Shown: piece after piece, positions 22,629 through 32,829 of the stretch
Layout: each line of letters opens with the position of its first letter
Position numbering within the stretch: the stretch's first letter is position 1
Made by a program: the position numbers and the translations under genes
The notes under the pieces: generated by a model
What the model saw: only the letters and a program-made list of their open reading frames with translations
Told to the model about the DNA's origin: nothing
Databases searched by the model: none
From: Metellina segmentata
Lineage: Eukaryota; Arthropoda; Arachnida; Araneae; Tetragnathidae
NCBI GenBank assembly: GCA_947359465.1
Contig: OX375877.1
Location: forward strand, 51,312,744 to 51,376,743
Direction of reading: 5' to 3'
Length of the DNA stretch: 64,000 nucleotides

Positions 22629-23393
22629 CTCTTGCGGGTAATTAGTGTGTGTTCATGGTAATTTTGTTTGGCGAGTTATCGCTATTTGCAACTATTACAT
22701 TTCATTAGTTATCAATTTTTTGGCAAATACTTTGGCGCAATTTTTGGCTTTGGCTTCTTTGAGACATTTTCTCATGGAAGTCATTAATGAGTCATATTTT
22801 CCCCGTCTTTCGAAATACGAAGAATTGCTGGGGAGTGGGGACGCCATCGGGGTTGTGTTACATCATTTTTTTTTGTGGAATGGTGTGGGTTCATGTGTTA
22901 AAAATGAGAAACTGTGCAGATCTCCATTTTTTTTTTAAATTGTTGAGTGGACAAAATGCTACAACCCACCTGATTGAGCAAAATACAAAACCCACTTTGC
23001 TCAGAATAAATGCTGACAAAACTGGCTTAATTTAGATTGTTAGGTGTCCAAAAACTTTTTTATTTTGAACTTGCAATTCCTTTTTTTTTTATTTCAAAGA
23101 TAAATTTACATGAAGGGAAAAACACTAAAACCTTTTTTTTTGCAAGAAGCAGTGACAGCAGATTTTTTCACGGGTTCGAAAACAGGAATATTTCCAGCCC
23201 TCGCAAGATTTTTGACTGATAAGAAAGAAATTGCATTATTTACTGAGATAAAATTAATAAATATGTCGAAAATTCATTTACTGGTGTATTCGCGTTTTGT
23301 AATTACATTTAGAATTGATGAATTAGTACTGACAATTTCAAATGTCGTGTTTCTCAAATTTTGCATAACATTACCATTACCATTTGGTCATAT
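22629..23393. other. Anonymous stretch left of Bel/Pao element
   Basis: No supported gene. Bases 23389-23393 (CATAT) are the target-site copy of the Bel/Pao insertion. Confidence 0.5.
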
Positions 23394-23701
23394 TGTTCCG
23401 TTTTGGATATCGGAATCAGAAGTAATCCAGAGTGTAGTAAACTGTTCCATAAAAACGTCTTATATCACAAGTACTCAAACAGTTTATTTACAATTCTCAT
23501 ACGTACACTCTGCTTTAAATCACAAAATAACACTCAGCAGCATTTATGGCGTAAATAATATACAATTTTCTCTAGCAAAATTCTAAAATCAACTCAAAAG
23601 CCATTCTCTGCGTATATCACAAAAACTAGACTGTTGCCATTCGCAACTTAACAAATATATCAAAACAAAGATAATAATCAGGGTAGAGTATAAATCCAAC
23701 A
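23394..23701 (-). repeat. Bel/Pao 3' LTR
   Basis: 308 bp, from TGTTCCGTTTTGG to AAATCCAACA on the plus strand. Next to it, the minus strand reads AGGTGGGAGAA, a likely polypurine tract. Confidence 0.95.
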
Positions 23702-23788
23702 TTCTCCCACCTAAGTTAACTTTCATCTTAAAATTTAACTTATAACTAATTATAGTCACAATTACAATAACAAAATTATATAAACAGT

Positions 23789-25060
23789 TCACAAGTCCAG
23801 CTTACGAGGCATCTTAATGATACGGCCACCTCTAGTTTTTCTTGCCTCCTCAGAAGATTCAATATTGCAGTCAACTGATTGACTGACTTCTGGTTGCTCA
23901 CTTGATTTTGTACCTGGTAACTTTTCTCCTACTAGAACTGACTTTGCTGCTGACACTTCTAAAGGATAGAGGCGTTGTATCGGTCGAAGCAACTCACCCC
24001 TTGCAGTTTTTAGTCTTACAAGCCTTGTAACTCCATCTTTCCCTGGGATTACCTCCACTATTTTCCCAAGGGGCCAACTGATACGTTTCGTGTTGTCGCT
24101 TCCAATCAAGACGACGTCACCAACAGCTACTTCGGCAGCCCTTTTACGTTCTGGTCTCTGAAGCAGAGCTCCCAAGTATTCCGATCGAAATCTATTTCTT
24201 AAGGCTTTTTGCAAATTTTGTCGATACTTAACACGTTTGTTAATACTCTGATGATCAATTCTATCACAGTCAGGAACACCACTCACTTTGATGTCTTGTA
24301 GGAACATCGAAGGAGTCAAAGGAACCAGCTCTGCGTCATTATCCGCGACGTATGTCAACGGTCGAGAATTGATTATGGATTCGCAATCACATAACACCGT
24401 CGTCATCTGTTCATAGGTTAAAGTAGATCGGCCCAGTACTCTTCTCAATAATCTTTTAAGAATACCGATCAGTCTCTCCCACCATCCACCCCACCAAGAG
24501 GCAGTCGGTGGGTTGAATTTCCACTTAATAGGATGAAGAGCAGTGTCACTCACAATAAGGTTCCAATCCACCGCACTTAGCAAATTTGAAGCACCCACAA
24601 AATTGGAGCCATTATCACAATAGATAGTGCTGCCTCGTCCTCTACGGGCTATAAATCTGCGCAAAGCCATTAAAAAGGATTGCGTAGATAAAGAATCCAC
24701 TAATTCAATGTGTACTGCTCTATATACAGCGCATGTGAATAGACAAACCCAAGTTTTCTTATTATCTCTGAGAAACAGTGGTCCCGCCAGGTCAACACCG
24801 CAGATCTCAAACACAGCAGCCTCTCGTACACGGTCTTCTGGAAGAGATGCAGTGAGAGCATCAAGCTTCTTTGCAGAAAGTCTCTTACAAACAATACATT
24901 TGGATAAGATGGATCTCACTGTCTTTCTACCATGCACAATCCAGAATCGCTCTCTTAAAATGTTAAGCAGTATTTGAGTCCCAGCATGAGCATTTTTTAC
25001 ATGATAGTGCATCACTATACGATTTACAACTTCGTGTTTAGATGGTAAAATTGCAGGCAT
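23789..25060 (-). CDS. Bel/Pao integrase and C-terminal region
   Basis: This 423-codon frame is the integrase part of the polyprotein, which inserts the DNA copy into the genome. It has an H2C2 finger (HYHVKNAHAG, then CIVCKRLSAKK), a catalytic core with FEICGVDLAGPL (first Asp), IYCDNGSNFVGA (second Asp) and ASWWGGWWERLIG (Glu within WWERLIG, typical of Bel/Pao), and a C-terminal module VGDVVLIGSDN and WPLGKIVEVIPGKDGVTRLV as in DUF5641. It is joined to the RNase H frame by a frameshift at about 25024-25060, so its ATG at 25060 is probably not a real start. Confidence 0.9.
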   Translation of the reverse strand: MPAILPSKHEVVNRIVMHYHVKNAHAGTQILLNILRERFWIVHGRKTVRSILSKCIVCKRLSAKKLDALTASLPEDRVREAAVFEICGVDLAGPLFLRDNKKTWVCLFTCAVYRAVHIELVDSLSTQSFLMALRRFIARRGRGSTIYCDNGSNFVGASNLLSAVDWNLIVSDTALHPIKWKFNPPTASWWGGWWERLIGILKRLLRRVLGRSTLTYEQMTTVLCDCESIINSRPLTYVADNDAELVPLTPSMFLQDIKVSGVPDCDRIDHQSINKRVKYRQNLQKALRNRFRSEYLGALLQRPERKRAAEVAVGDVVLIGSDNTKRISWPLGKIVEVIPGKDGVTRLVRLKTARGELLRPIQRLYPLEVSAAKSVLVGEKLPGTKSSEQPEVSQSVDCNIESSEEARKTRGGRIIKMPRKLDL

Positions 25061-25818
25061 TCTAAAATAAAATCTTTACTATCTGGTCGATATAAAAGTT
25101 TTGTTTTCAATCGGATGATATCGTCTTTATCTTTGAAGGCTCCCACAGTTTTCAACTTTTCATCTTGTTCATTAACGAAGCTTTCTTTCTGTATTATTCT
25201 GATAACTCCATACTCAGCTACAGAAATTTCTTCGGAATCAAGGCTACCATATTTTCTAGTATTTCTCGGAATACGACTATTATTAATGAATCGAAGTAGC
25301 CAGGCAATAATTCTTATAGTTTTGCTATAGCTCGAAAACTTATAGATGAAGGAATTGTCGATATTTTGAAGGTTCACCATAGATGATACTATTTCCTTCC
25401 TCTTTTCTTTCAACACTTCTTCTTTATTTACGGAGAATTCAGATCTAGGCCATTCAGCAGATGGGTAATAGAGCCAAGTAGGTCCTTGCCACCACTCTGT
25501 CTCCAACAATTGTCGAACGGAACAACCTCTGGAGGGTAGATCTGCCGGATTCATCGATCCAGGTACATAATACCAATTTTCCGGTTTACTCACTAATCTA
25601 ATTTCTCGTACTCTGTTATATACAAATGGTGTCCAGTTTTCGCTGCCTTTTATCCAATACAAGGCGTTACTGGAGTCAGTCCAAAAGAAGGTTGGAATAT
25701 TTCCCAAGTTCAAATCTGCTATAACTCTACAGTCTATAGCCACAGTCGGGTACCAATAGTGCACGCTAACAACTCCAACCGAGGAATTGTAGTAGACTTC
25801 AGCGGAGCTACCTTGCAC
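25024..25818 (-). CDS. Bel/Pao RNase H-like and connection segment
   Basis: This frame continues the polyprotein after RT. It carries FFWTDSSNALYWIKG, with an Asp at the RNase H-like site, and then VYNRVREIRLVS, YYVPGSMNPADLPSRGC and WWQGPTWL, the linker conserved in Bel/Pao pol between RNase H and integrase. The true join from the upstream frame is near 25734-25818 and the exit into the integrase frame near 25024-25060. Both need frame changes, either mutations or assembly indels. There is no independent start. Confidence 0.85.
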   Translation of the reverse strand: MQGSSAEVYYNSSVGVVSVHYWYPTVAIDCRVIADLNLGNIPTFFWTDSSNALYWIKGSENWTPFVYNRVREIRLVSKPENWYYVPGSMNPADLPSRGCSVRQLLETEWWQGPTWLYYPSAEWPRSEFSVNKEEVLKEKRKEIVSSMVNLQNIDNSFIYKFSSYSKTIRIIAWLLRFINNSRIPRNTRKYGSLDSEEISVAEYGVIRIIQKESFVNEQDEKLKTVGAFKDKDDIIRLKTKLLYRPDSKDFILECLQFYHLNTKL

Positions 25819-27614
25819 CGTGCTTGAATTAGTTCACATGAAGTTAAGTTTTTACTTTCATTCCTTAAAAATATACAGGTAGCATAAGCTATTTTGCTCG
25901 CGTCACAAAAAACGTGTAAACTTAAACTGCAGGTATCATCAGGGTCTTTTATTAAACATCTAGGGATAGCAATTTCCTTAAGTAGATTCAACTGTTTTCT
26001 CCACTTCTCGAATTTTTTAGATATTGATGGTGGTAACTCCGAATCCCAAGTTGTTTTCATTTTCCACAGTTCTTGTAACATTAGTTTCAGGTACAAAGTC
26101 ACTGGACAGGTAAACCCAATAGGGTCAAAAATGTTGTGAACTTCCGACAGTATTTTTCGTTTAGTAACAGGTCCATTATCTTCGCAAACTTCCTTTAAAT
26201 TTACAGAAAGAGTATCTGAGTTTAAAACCCATTGCAGGCCTAATACCGGGATAATTTTATTTTTAACACAAGAAACCTCTTCTGTTGAGAACTGGGAACA
26301 ATTGTGCTCCCACCCTCTAAGGTCAAACTTCCTTTCTGACATAATATCTGTAGCTACTTGAATGAACTCATGCAATTCTGTCTCCGTTTTTACACTAGTT
26401 AAACAATTGTCCACATAAAAACTGTTTTTAAATTTCTGAACGATATCCACAGGATATTTTGAGTTCCCAAGTTGTGCTTCCTCCAAGATCGTTTCTAGAT
26501 GATATTGAATCACAGAATTAAGTAAGAAAGGGCTACTAGAAATTCCAAAGACGACCCGACAGTGTCTAAAATATTTCAGTTCATTGTTTTCATTATACCA
26601 AAGAAATCTCAAATAGTCTTTGTCGTTTTCTTGTAGGCAAATTTGTAAAAATGCTTTACGGATATCCGCCGTAACTCCAAACTTGTTCATCCGAAAACGT
26701 GTTAATATAGTGGGGATTAACTCAACAAGGTTTATTCCTTTCTCCAGGCAGTCATTCAAGCTTGGGGAAGCTCTCAGCTTCGCTGAAGCATCAAACACAG
26801 GTCTGATTCTGGTTGTGCTATTTTCTTTCATGACATGTCTGTGTGGTAAATAATGAGACGGCAATTGAATCTCATGCTTAGGAACTTCTTCGATTATTCC
26901 TTCTCTTGTCCATTCTTCAAATATTTGATTATAATCGTCATACAAATGTTCTTCTTTTAACTTTCGCACAGTACCTTCCAGTCTCTTTAAAGCCAAATTA
27001 AAATTATCAGGCAGGGGAAGGTGATCGTCAAGCCAAGGTAAATGTACCACAAAACGATTGTCTTTGTTGACCTGAACTGTGTTAAGAAAATGCTCTCTGG
27101 CTGATTCCTGAAGGTCTTCTTTAGTTTTCTTCTCAGATGGATCGGTAATGCCAAGTGTGTCAAGAGTCCACAATTCTATTATTGTCTTAGTTGTAGAAAG
27201 CATAGAATTAGCTACAGAGATTTCATTTTCCTCTGAAGAAATCTGGTGCGTACGTCCCATAATAGTCCACCCTAAACGTGTTTCCATTGCTGTTAAACCA
27301 CAAGGTAAGGATTTGTAACCCCCGGTAATGATTTTTCCAGCTACATCGGCTCCTATTAAAATTTCAATAGGACCTTTATAATCATCGTTCACATGAATAC
27401 TACAGTCAGTAAGCTCTTTTAAATGAATCGCAGGCATTGTCGGTGGAACGCTTTCACAGATAACAGGTTGACTCAATACTTGGAAATGACAGTTATAAGA
27501 CCCATCGCAACTTGTCAAATATAAAGTAAACACATCATGCTTACACACTCCTGTATTTTCTCCACCGAACAGAGAATGTTGAAGATATTCCCAGCTTTCC
27601 CTTTTATATTTCAT
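25734..27614 (-). CDS. Bel/Pao protease-reverse transcriptase
   Basis: 626-codon frame. The start region completes the aspartic protease domain (LIGADVAGKIITGG, GWTIMGR, as in DUF1758). RT follows with IRPVFDASAKL, VTADIRKAFLQI and the catalytic FYVDNCLTS, then the Pao-type A17 region (ILGL-like PVLGLQWVL, HNIFDPIGFTCPV) and the RNase H start (LHVFCDASKIAYATCIFLR, TTIPRLELLAC). It is in the same frame as gag and separated from it by one TAA codon at about 27633. Copies RNA into DNA inside the Gag particle. Confidence 0.92.
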   Translation of the reverse strand: MKYKRESWEYLQHSLFGGENTGVCKHDVFTLYLTSCDGSYNCHFQVLSQPVICESVPPTMPAIHLKELTDCSIHVNDDYKGPIEILIGADVAGKIITGGYKSLPCGLTAMETRLGWTIMGRTHQISSEENEISVANSMLSTTKTIIELWTLDTLGITDPSEKKTKEDLQESAREHFLNTVQVNKDNRFVVHLPWLDDHLPLPDNFNLALKRLEGTVRKLKEEHLYDDYNQIFEEWTREGIIEEVPKHEIQLPSHYLPHRHVMKENSTTRIRPVFDASAKLRASPSLNDCLEKGINLVELIPTILTRFRMNKFGVTADIRKAFLQICLQENDKDYLRFLWYNENNELKYFRHCRVVFGISSSPFLLNSVIQYHLETILEEAQLGNSKYPVDIVQKFKNSFYVDNCLTSVKTETELHEFIQVATDIMSERKFDLRGWEHNCSQFSTEEVSCVKNKIIPVLGLQWVLNSDTLSVNLKEVCEDNGPVTKRKILSEVHNIFDPIGFTCPVTLYLKLMLQELWKMKTTWDSELPPSISKKFEKWRKQLNLLKEIAIPRCLIKDPDDTCSLSLHVFCDASKIAYATCIFLRNESKNLTSCELIQARCKVAPLKSTTIPRLELLACTIGTRLWL

Positions 27615-27632
27615 CTCTTTCGCAGTATTTTT

Positions 27633-29108
27633 TTAAATGTAAGAGCGCTGCGAAGCAGAGTCTATGATGGCTCTTGCCTTCCGTTTTCTCCCATCACCTC
27701 TGATTAAAACCGTTAATGTTAGTAACATAACACTAGGGCTTTTGGAGACATTCGCAAGTGCTTGATCCTCATTAGGAACATTATCTAACTCTGCAGTTTC
27801 GTTTCCGGTAGGTGAGAATGCTTGTTGCTTTATGTTATGACAGAGTAAAATATGATGTCTTTTTCCACAACCCAAACAAGTTACCCTTGAGTAGCATTTA
27901 CGAACTTGATGACCCGGTTTTAAGCACAGAAAACAGCACCTTGATTTCTCTACGAGATTCTCTCTATCTTTCATCGCCATTTTTCGTACCTTCAAACAGT
28001 CAGTGGAATTATGTAAACTGTGGCAAAATATGCACTGTCTCTGTTCCTTTGAAGAGGTTAAAAGATCAGCCGCACTAGCTATTTGACGAGTGTCCCCATA
28101 TTTGTGCTTATTGATTCCAGCCCTCTTCTCCTTGAACAATTTAAAATTATGTTTGGTTTCAACTCCAAAATTTTGTGAGGCTAAAATTATACGCTCCTCT
28201 GCCTGTATTTCATCTTGAAGAAAATCAAGAATTGAATCGAGATCAGTCTTTGTTGTAATTTTTGTAGTATTTTGATCTTCCTCATCATGTGATCTACGAC
28301 TTGTAGATCTATATCGTTCCCACGCTAGAAGCGTTTCCTCAGGTAAAGCAGACTCAACAAGTGGGAAAAGCATAGCCGCATATTTATCTCTAGTTACTCC
28401 TAATATCTCAAGCGCCCGGAGCTTTGTTTCTAATAAATCATAAAGATTTCTCAAAGATTTTCTCATATTCTGCTTTTGAAGAACTAATGATAGAAGATCC
28501 CTAACATACACTTGTATAAGTAATTCTTCTCTGCCAAAACGTAATTTTAATTGTTCGATAGCTTTATCGTAACTGTTTCCCCCGGGTGGAAAACTTTTAA
28601 TTAAATCTTCGGCAACACTTCCCTTCTCCATACATTGGGATAGGTATGCAAACTTGTCATGCGAATCTAAATTAAGGTCTTTATCGACTTTCTCAAATTG
28701 ACCCCAAAATCTAAGCCAGTTCCTTAAATCTCCATTAAATGTAGGCAACTGTATTTTAGGGTAACGTAATAATGTTTTTTGCTGAGAAACGCTACAATTC
28801 GAAACAACGTCTTCTCTTTCAGAAAGCGAAAGTTGTTTCAACTTAAACTGCAAAAACCGCCAACGGTCTATATAACTTTCTGATTCATCGATCTCTTTCT
28901 CTATTACATCATCTTCAACGTCTTCAGAAAAAAGAAACTGCTTAACAATTTCTTCAGAATTTACCATTAGCGTAGCTTTTTCCTCAATAACTCTCAGTTT
29001 AATTACTTTATCGGAAATTTCTAAGTTTGCTTCTTCAGCATCAAACTCATTACATGCTTTACTAAACAGTCTCCTCTGCTGAGTTCTATTTTTCTTTGCT
29101 GCTTCCAT
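27633..29108 (-). CDS. Bel/Pao Gag
   Basis: 491-codon frame starting with ATG at 29108, about 95 bases after the LTR. The middle shows the DUF1759 Gag region (PKIQLPTFNGDLRNWLRFW, CMEKGSVAEDLIKSFPPGG). The C-terminal part has three cysteine-rich knuckles (CIFCHSLHNSTDC, CCFLCLKPGHQVRKC, CLGCGKRHHILLC) for RNA binding. The last residues (AIIDSASQRSYI) are the protease active-site start, so the stop at the end falls inside the protease domain. This implies either suppression or a single disabling change. Confidence 0.92.
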   Translation of the reverse strand: MEAAKKNRTQQRRLFSKACNEFDAEEANLEISDKVIKLRVIEEKATLMVNSEEIVKQFLFSEDVEDDVIEKEIDESESYIDRWRFLQFKLKQLSLSEREDVVSNCSVSQQKTLLRYPKIQLPTFNGDLRNWLRFWGQFEKVDKDLNLDSHDKFAYLSQCMEKGSVAEDLIKSFPPGGNSYDKAIEQLKLRFGREELLIQVYVRDLLSLVLQKQNMRKSLRNLYDLLETKLRALEILGVTRDKYAAMLFPLVESALPEETLLAWERYRSTSRRSHDEEDQNTTKITTKTDLDSILDFLQDEIQAEERIILASQNFGVETKHNFKLFKEKRAGINKHKYGDTRQIASAADLLTSSKEQRQCIFCHSLHNSTDCLKVRKMAMKDRENLVEKSRCCFLCLKPGHQVRKCYSRVTCLGCGKRHHILLCHNIKQQAFSPTGNETAELDNVPNEDQALANVSKSPSVMLLTLTVLIRGDGRKRKARAIIDSASQRSYI

Positions 29109-29185
29109 ATCAATTCCGAAAATAGTATAAACAATTCAGAAAGTAGGATAAACAAACAAAAACTCACTCATTAATCAGCAGTCGA

Positions 29186-29203
29186 GTCCTGTCGCGGACG
29201 CCA
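29186..29203 (-). other. Bel/Pao primer-binding site
   Basis: Two bases inside the 5' LTR the minus strand reads TGGCGTCCGCGACAGGAC, a TGG-starting 18-mer in the expected place. The primer tRNA was not determined. Confidence 0.65.
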
Positions 29204-29205
29204 GA

Positions 29206-29516
29206 TGTTCCGTTTTGGATATCGGAATCAGAAGTAATCCAGAGTGTAGTAAACTGTTCCATAAAAACGTCTTATATCACAAGTACTCAAACAGTTTATT
29301 TACAATTCTCATACGTACACTCTGCTTTAAATCACAAAATAACACTCAGCAGCATTTATGGCGTAAAAAAATAATATACAATTTTCTCTAGCAAAATTCT
29401 AAAATCAACTCAAAAGCCATTCTCTGCGTATATCACAAAACTAGACTGTTGCCATTCGCAACTTAACAAATATATCAAAACAAAGATAATAATCAGGGTA
29501 GAGTATAAATCCAACA
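29206..29516 (-). repeat. Bel/Pao 5' LTR
   Basis: 311 bp, identical to the left LTR except for four extra bases in an A-run near 29367-29375 and one fewer A near 29440. Confidence 0.95.
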
Positions 29517-29521
29517 CATAT

Positions 29522-30224
29522 AACAAATATTTCAAACGTTATTAACTATAATTATTTATAAGTTTTGAGTTTAAACTCAGGAATTTTAGCATAAAATAGG
29601 TAAATTTAATGTATCAAAAGTTGGGGTTTTAATATTTCATACACATTTTCCACAAATATAACTAATTACGGAGATGGTCATTTTTCAGACTGAAATGATC
29701 AAACCTCCATTGATTGAAAAATGGACTAAGCGGTCGGATAATTAATTTTTATGACGTTTTAAATTTATTCAAATTGTTTTCGCAAATTCCGAGATTTAAT
29801 GTCCAGTGTAAAATTCATTTCAATTTCCAATGTATATTTACATAGTATAAATTAATAAATATCTTTATTTTCAGGTGACCTTGTGCGAACAATGTTTATT
29901 GATAATTTAAATATTTACCTTTATCATAAAAATAAGTTATCTAGTCAACATAAAAAGCACCTATTCTTGACCTAGGAGAGGCAATGGAGTCCTGATCAGA
30001 TACCAACTCTCTAAAATGAGACATAACAAAATAATTAATGAAAAATTAAATAAAAATGCAATGCATAACCTCGAAGTCGAAAATAAAAGTTATGCATAAT
30101 CAGGAAATTTAAATGTATTAAACCTGAACCCATAAATTTAACTTGAATCAAGTTACAAATAATAAAATATCGATAACTTTTTAATAATCTAAAACCACTT
30201 CTTAATTGTCTCTATAATCTATAT
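29522..30224. other. Anonymous AT-rich stretch
   Basis: No supported feature. Confidence 0.5.
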
Positions 30225-30551
30225 TATAAAACTATTATATATATAAACCAGTTCTCTGTTCTCTATACAAATCTACACCGTTTGACCAATCCACACCAAA
30301 TTTGCTATACTTGCTCTTTAGACCCCTGCAAATTACATAGGCTACATAATAACCCCCCATTATATTTCTCTTGGGCGTGCAGAGAGGCTAAAAAATATTC
30401 GAAATCCGCATATTAATAATATTGAGTATTTTAAGATGTCGGATCAAATTTGATACATTCATTCTTTAGAATCCTGCGGGAAACATAGGCTATGTATTAA
30501 CCCTCGTTCTATTTGTCTTACGACGAGAGGGAGGTAAAAACAATTCGTAAT
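30225..30551. repeat. Unclassified dispersed repeat (partner at 51765-52175)
   Basis: TATATATA followed by TGTTCTCTATACAAATCTAC and CCGTTTGACCAATCCACACC also occurs at 51770-51840. Similarity continues through a TTTGCAA/ACATAGGCTA segment, AACCCT(A/C)GTTCTATTT and GGTAAAAAACAATTC. The layout resembles a non-autonomous DNA element, but no termini were identified. Confidence 0.6.
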
Positions 30552-30694
30552 CCAAATAGGTAAGTAGTTACATATTTAAAGTAACATCGAACTGGAGCAA
30601 TACGCCGGGCTATTGGCGACGATCCAGGATCAATACCGTAGAGGAAGATGCTAGATCTAAATAGGAATAATGTTCAGTATCTATATCACAATTT

Positions 30695-31012
30695 TATAGT
30701 GGTTAAGGTGTTAGCCTCTAGATTGGAAGGTTCCTGGTTCGAATCCGGGTCCGGGCATGGATGTTTGTAAGCGTATGGTGTAGAGGCGGCTGGTGCACCT
30801 TAAATCTGTCGTGGTCGAAAGTCCTCACGTTGGGTTGACATGGAAGTTTGGAGAGTGGGGTGCCAGCTCAGGTGTTGCTTCGTCATCTGACCGAGGTTCA
30901 AAATTACGAGGTGTCCTCGGATCTTTCCCTTAAGGGACTGATCCCGGACCGTCGTCAATAGCCCGTTGTGTTGCTCTAGTACGACGTTAACTAAAATTAC
31001 CATTACCATTAC
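30695..31012 (+). mobile_element. tRNA-derived SINE copy 5, 5'-truncated
   Basis: It starts inside the tRNA head (TATAGTGGTTAAGG) and keeps the B box and full body. Its tail ACCATTACCATTACC runs into CACAATAAATTT, which matches 46912-46923 in the paralogous block without a SINE. Confidence 0.8.
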
Positions 31013-31094
31013 CACAATAAATTTGATACGCTTCATTTTTGAGGGTTGCGAGTTTGAATCCAACAAAAACCATCTTGTACAGAGTAAGGTGAGG

Positions 31095-31392
31095 TAATTT
31101 TAATTAACGTCGTACTAGAGCAACACAGCAGGCTATTGACGACGGTCCGGGATCAATCCCGACGGGAAAGATCCGAGTACAGCACCACGTAAATCTGAAC
31201 CACGGTCAGATGACAATATGGAAATTTAGAAAGTTTGTGGTGTGTGTGTCAGCTGAGGTATATGCTCGTCATCTGACCGTGGTTCTAAATAACAAGGTGC
31301 TGTCATCAAACCTCTCTTTCCTTCGGAGTTGATACCGGACCATCACCAATAGCCCGTTGTGTTGCTCCAATGTGACGTTAATTAAAAAATAC
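31095..31392. repeat. Inverted pair of diverged SINE tails
   Basis: A minus-oriented tail (TTAACGTCGTACTAGAGCAA to CACGGTCAGATGAC) is followed by a plus-oriented one (GTCATCTGACCGTGGTTC to TGTGACGTTAATTAAAA), making a hairpin of roughly 120-bp arms. The same arrangement is at 46995-47281, so it predates the block duplication. Confidence 0.75.
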
Positions 31393-31407
31393 CATCTTAA
31401 TTTTTGT

Positions 31408-31736
31408 AATTGTAATTGTAATTTTTAGTTAACGTCGTATTAGAGCAACACAACGGGCTATTGACGACGGTCCGGGATCAGTCCCTTAAGTGAAAGATCC
31501 GAAGACAACGCCTCGTAATTTTGAACCATGGTCAGATGGCAAAGCAACACCTGAGCTGGCACCCCACTCTCCAAACTTCCACACCAACCCAACGTGAGGA
31601 CTTTCGGCCACTACAGATTTAAGGTGCACCAGCCGCCTCTACACCATACGCTTACAAACATCCATGACCGGACCCGGAATCGAGCTAGGAACCTTCCGAT
31701 TTAGAGGCTAACACCTTAACCACTATACCGGTTGTA
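31408..31736 (-). mobile_element. tRNA-derived SINE copy 6, full length
   Basis: Complete minus-strand copy between TAATTTTTGT (31398-31407) and TAATTTTTTGT (31737-31747). The paralogous site at about 47290-47301 has a single CTAATTTTTTGTG and no SINE. Confidence 0.85.
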
Positions 31737-31801
31737 TAATTTTTTGTGTTGAATGTTTTCGGCCGACCAATCGTAAATGGTCTACTTTGGAAAGGGCATG
31801 C

Positions 31802-32089
31802 CTACCTTTTCAGAGCCTTTGGTATCATGCGTGGTTCAGTAAGCTTGAGGCGTGAGAAAAACGTTTTGTTAAAAATTTCAGGATGTCGATCGAATGATCC
31901 AATTGAAATTTCATTTTCAATCGCAGACCCCTTCATCGGATTATTTAGTGTGTCGAATTCGAGGCCGGTATCTTTTCCATTCCTGTCTGTCAACGCTTTG
32001 AACACATTCTGATAGAGCTGAGTTTTTCTCGAGATAGAAGCCACAACAGAATTAAGGTGCGCCCAAGATATGTTTCCCCCCCCCGCCAC
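31802..32089 (-). pseudogene. Unrecognised coding-like stretch, copy 1
   Basis: Minus-strand frame with LYQNVFKALTDRNGKDTGLEF and IENEISIGSFDRHPEIFNKT, shared with 47355-47723. I do not recognise the domain. The two copies differ by amino-acid-changing bases as well as frame-shifting indels (a poly-C run at about 32072-32081 here), which argues against current function. Probably part of the body of the duplicated element. Confidence 0.35.
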
Positions 32090-32499
32090 ATGTCAAGCGA
32101 TTGTTGATTCTATCCAACACGTCCCATATTCCTGTCAAGCGATTCTTGTCAAACTATTGGCGTGAAACTAAACATTTCTTCAAAGGTCATTCTGCCTTGA
32201 AATGATTTCAGTGGGACTCCACCAGGAAGAATGAATCATGTGAATACCATCATGAACAGAACGTAAACGTATGAAGGTGTTTGGCTGTTCACCATTGTGA
32301 AACCCTCACCGGATTGATAGGTTTCATGCGTCTCTACAGATTTAACGTACACCAGTCCCCTACTAGGGGTTGTGAATGACCCCATGCACTCCAATCATCA
32401 TCCTTGCTTTGAAATGTTTTGTGTAAAGCTAGCATTAAACATTCTAAGCCGGAATATAAAATCTGAATTGTCTCAATGAGACATCTTCACATAGTTTGA

Positions 32500-32808
32500 G
32501 CTGACCAACCGGATCTAGATCGGAAGGTTCCTGGTTCGAATCCGGGTCCGGGCATGGATGTTAGTAAGTGTATGGTGTAGAGGCGGTTGGTGCACCTTAA
32601 ATCTGTCGTGGCCGAATGTCCTCACGTTGTATTGGTGTGGAAGTTTGGAGAGTGGGATGCCAGCTCAGGTGTTGCTTCGTCATCTGACCGTGGTTCAAAA
32701 TTACGAGGTGTTGTCCTCGGATCTTTCCTTTAAGGGATTCATCCCGGACCGTCGTCAATAGCCCGTTGTGTTGCTCTAGTACGACGTTAACTAAAATTAC
32801 CATTACCA
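32500..32808 (+). mobile_element. tRNA-derived SINE copy 7, A-box deleted
   Basis: Perfect 13-bp duplication TCACATAGTTTGA (32487-32499 and 32809-32821). The head reads GACCAACCGGATCTAGATCGG, lacking about 23 bp that include the A box, so this copy should be unable to start polymerase III transcription. Confidence 0.9.
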
Positions 32809-32829
32809 TCACATAGTTTGAAAGATGGT

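Larger units (their letters stand above)
23394..29516 (-). mobile_element. Bel/Pao LTR retrotransposon, young
   Basis: Complete minus-strand element with 5-bp duplication CATAT (23389-23393 and 29517-29521) and two LTRs (23394-23701 and 29206-29516) that differ only by two A-run indels (four bases and one base) and no substitutions. From right to left: LTR, primer site, gag, protease, RT, RNase H, integrase, purine tract (about 23702-23712), LTR. One in-frame stop and two frameshifts interrupt coding as assembled. Confidence 0.95.
30552..32498. repeat. Duplicated unclassified element, copy 1 (partner 46761-48034)
   Basis: From CCAAATAGGTAAGTAGTTAC to CACATAGTTT this block matches 46761-48034 closely. 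The difference in length is explained by two SINE insertions here (about 30695-31012 and 31408-31736) that are absent from the partner. It contains an inverted pair of SINE-like tails and a minus-strand coding-like stretch. Confidence 0.85.
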
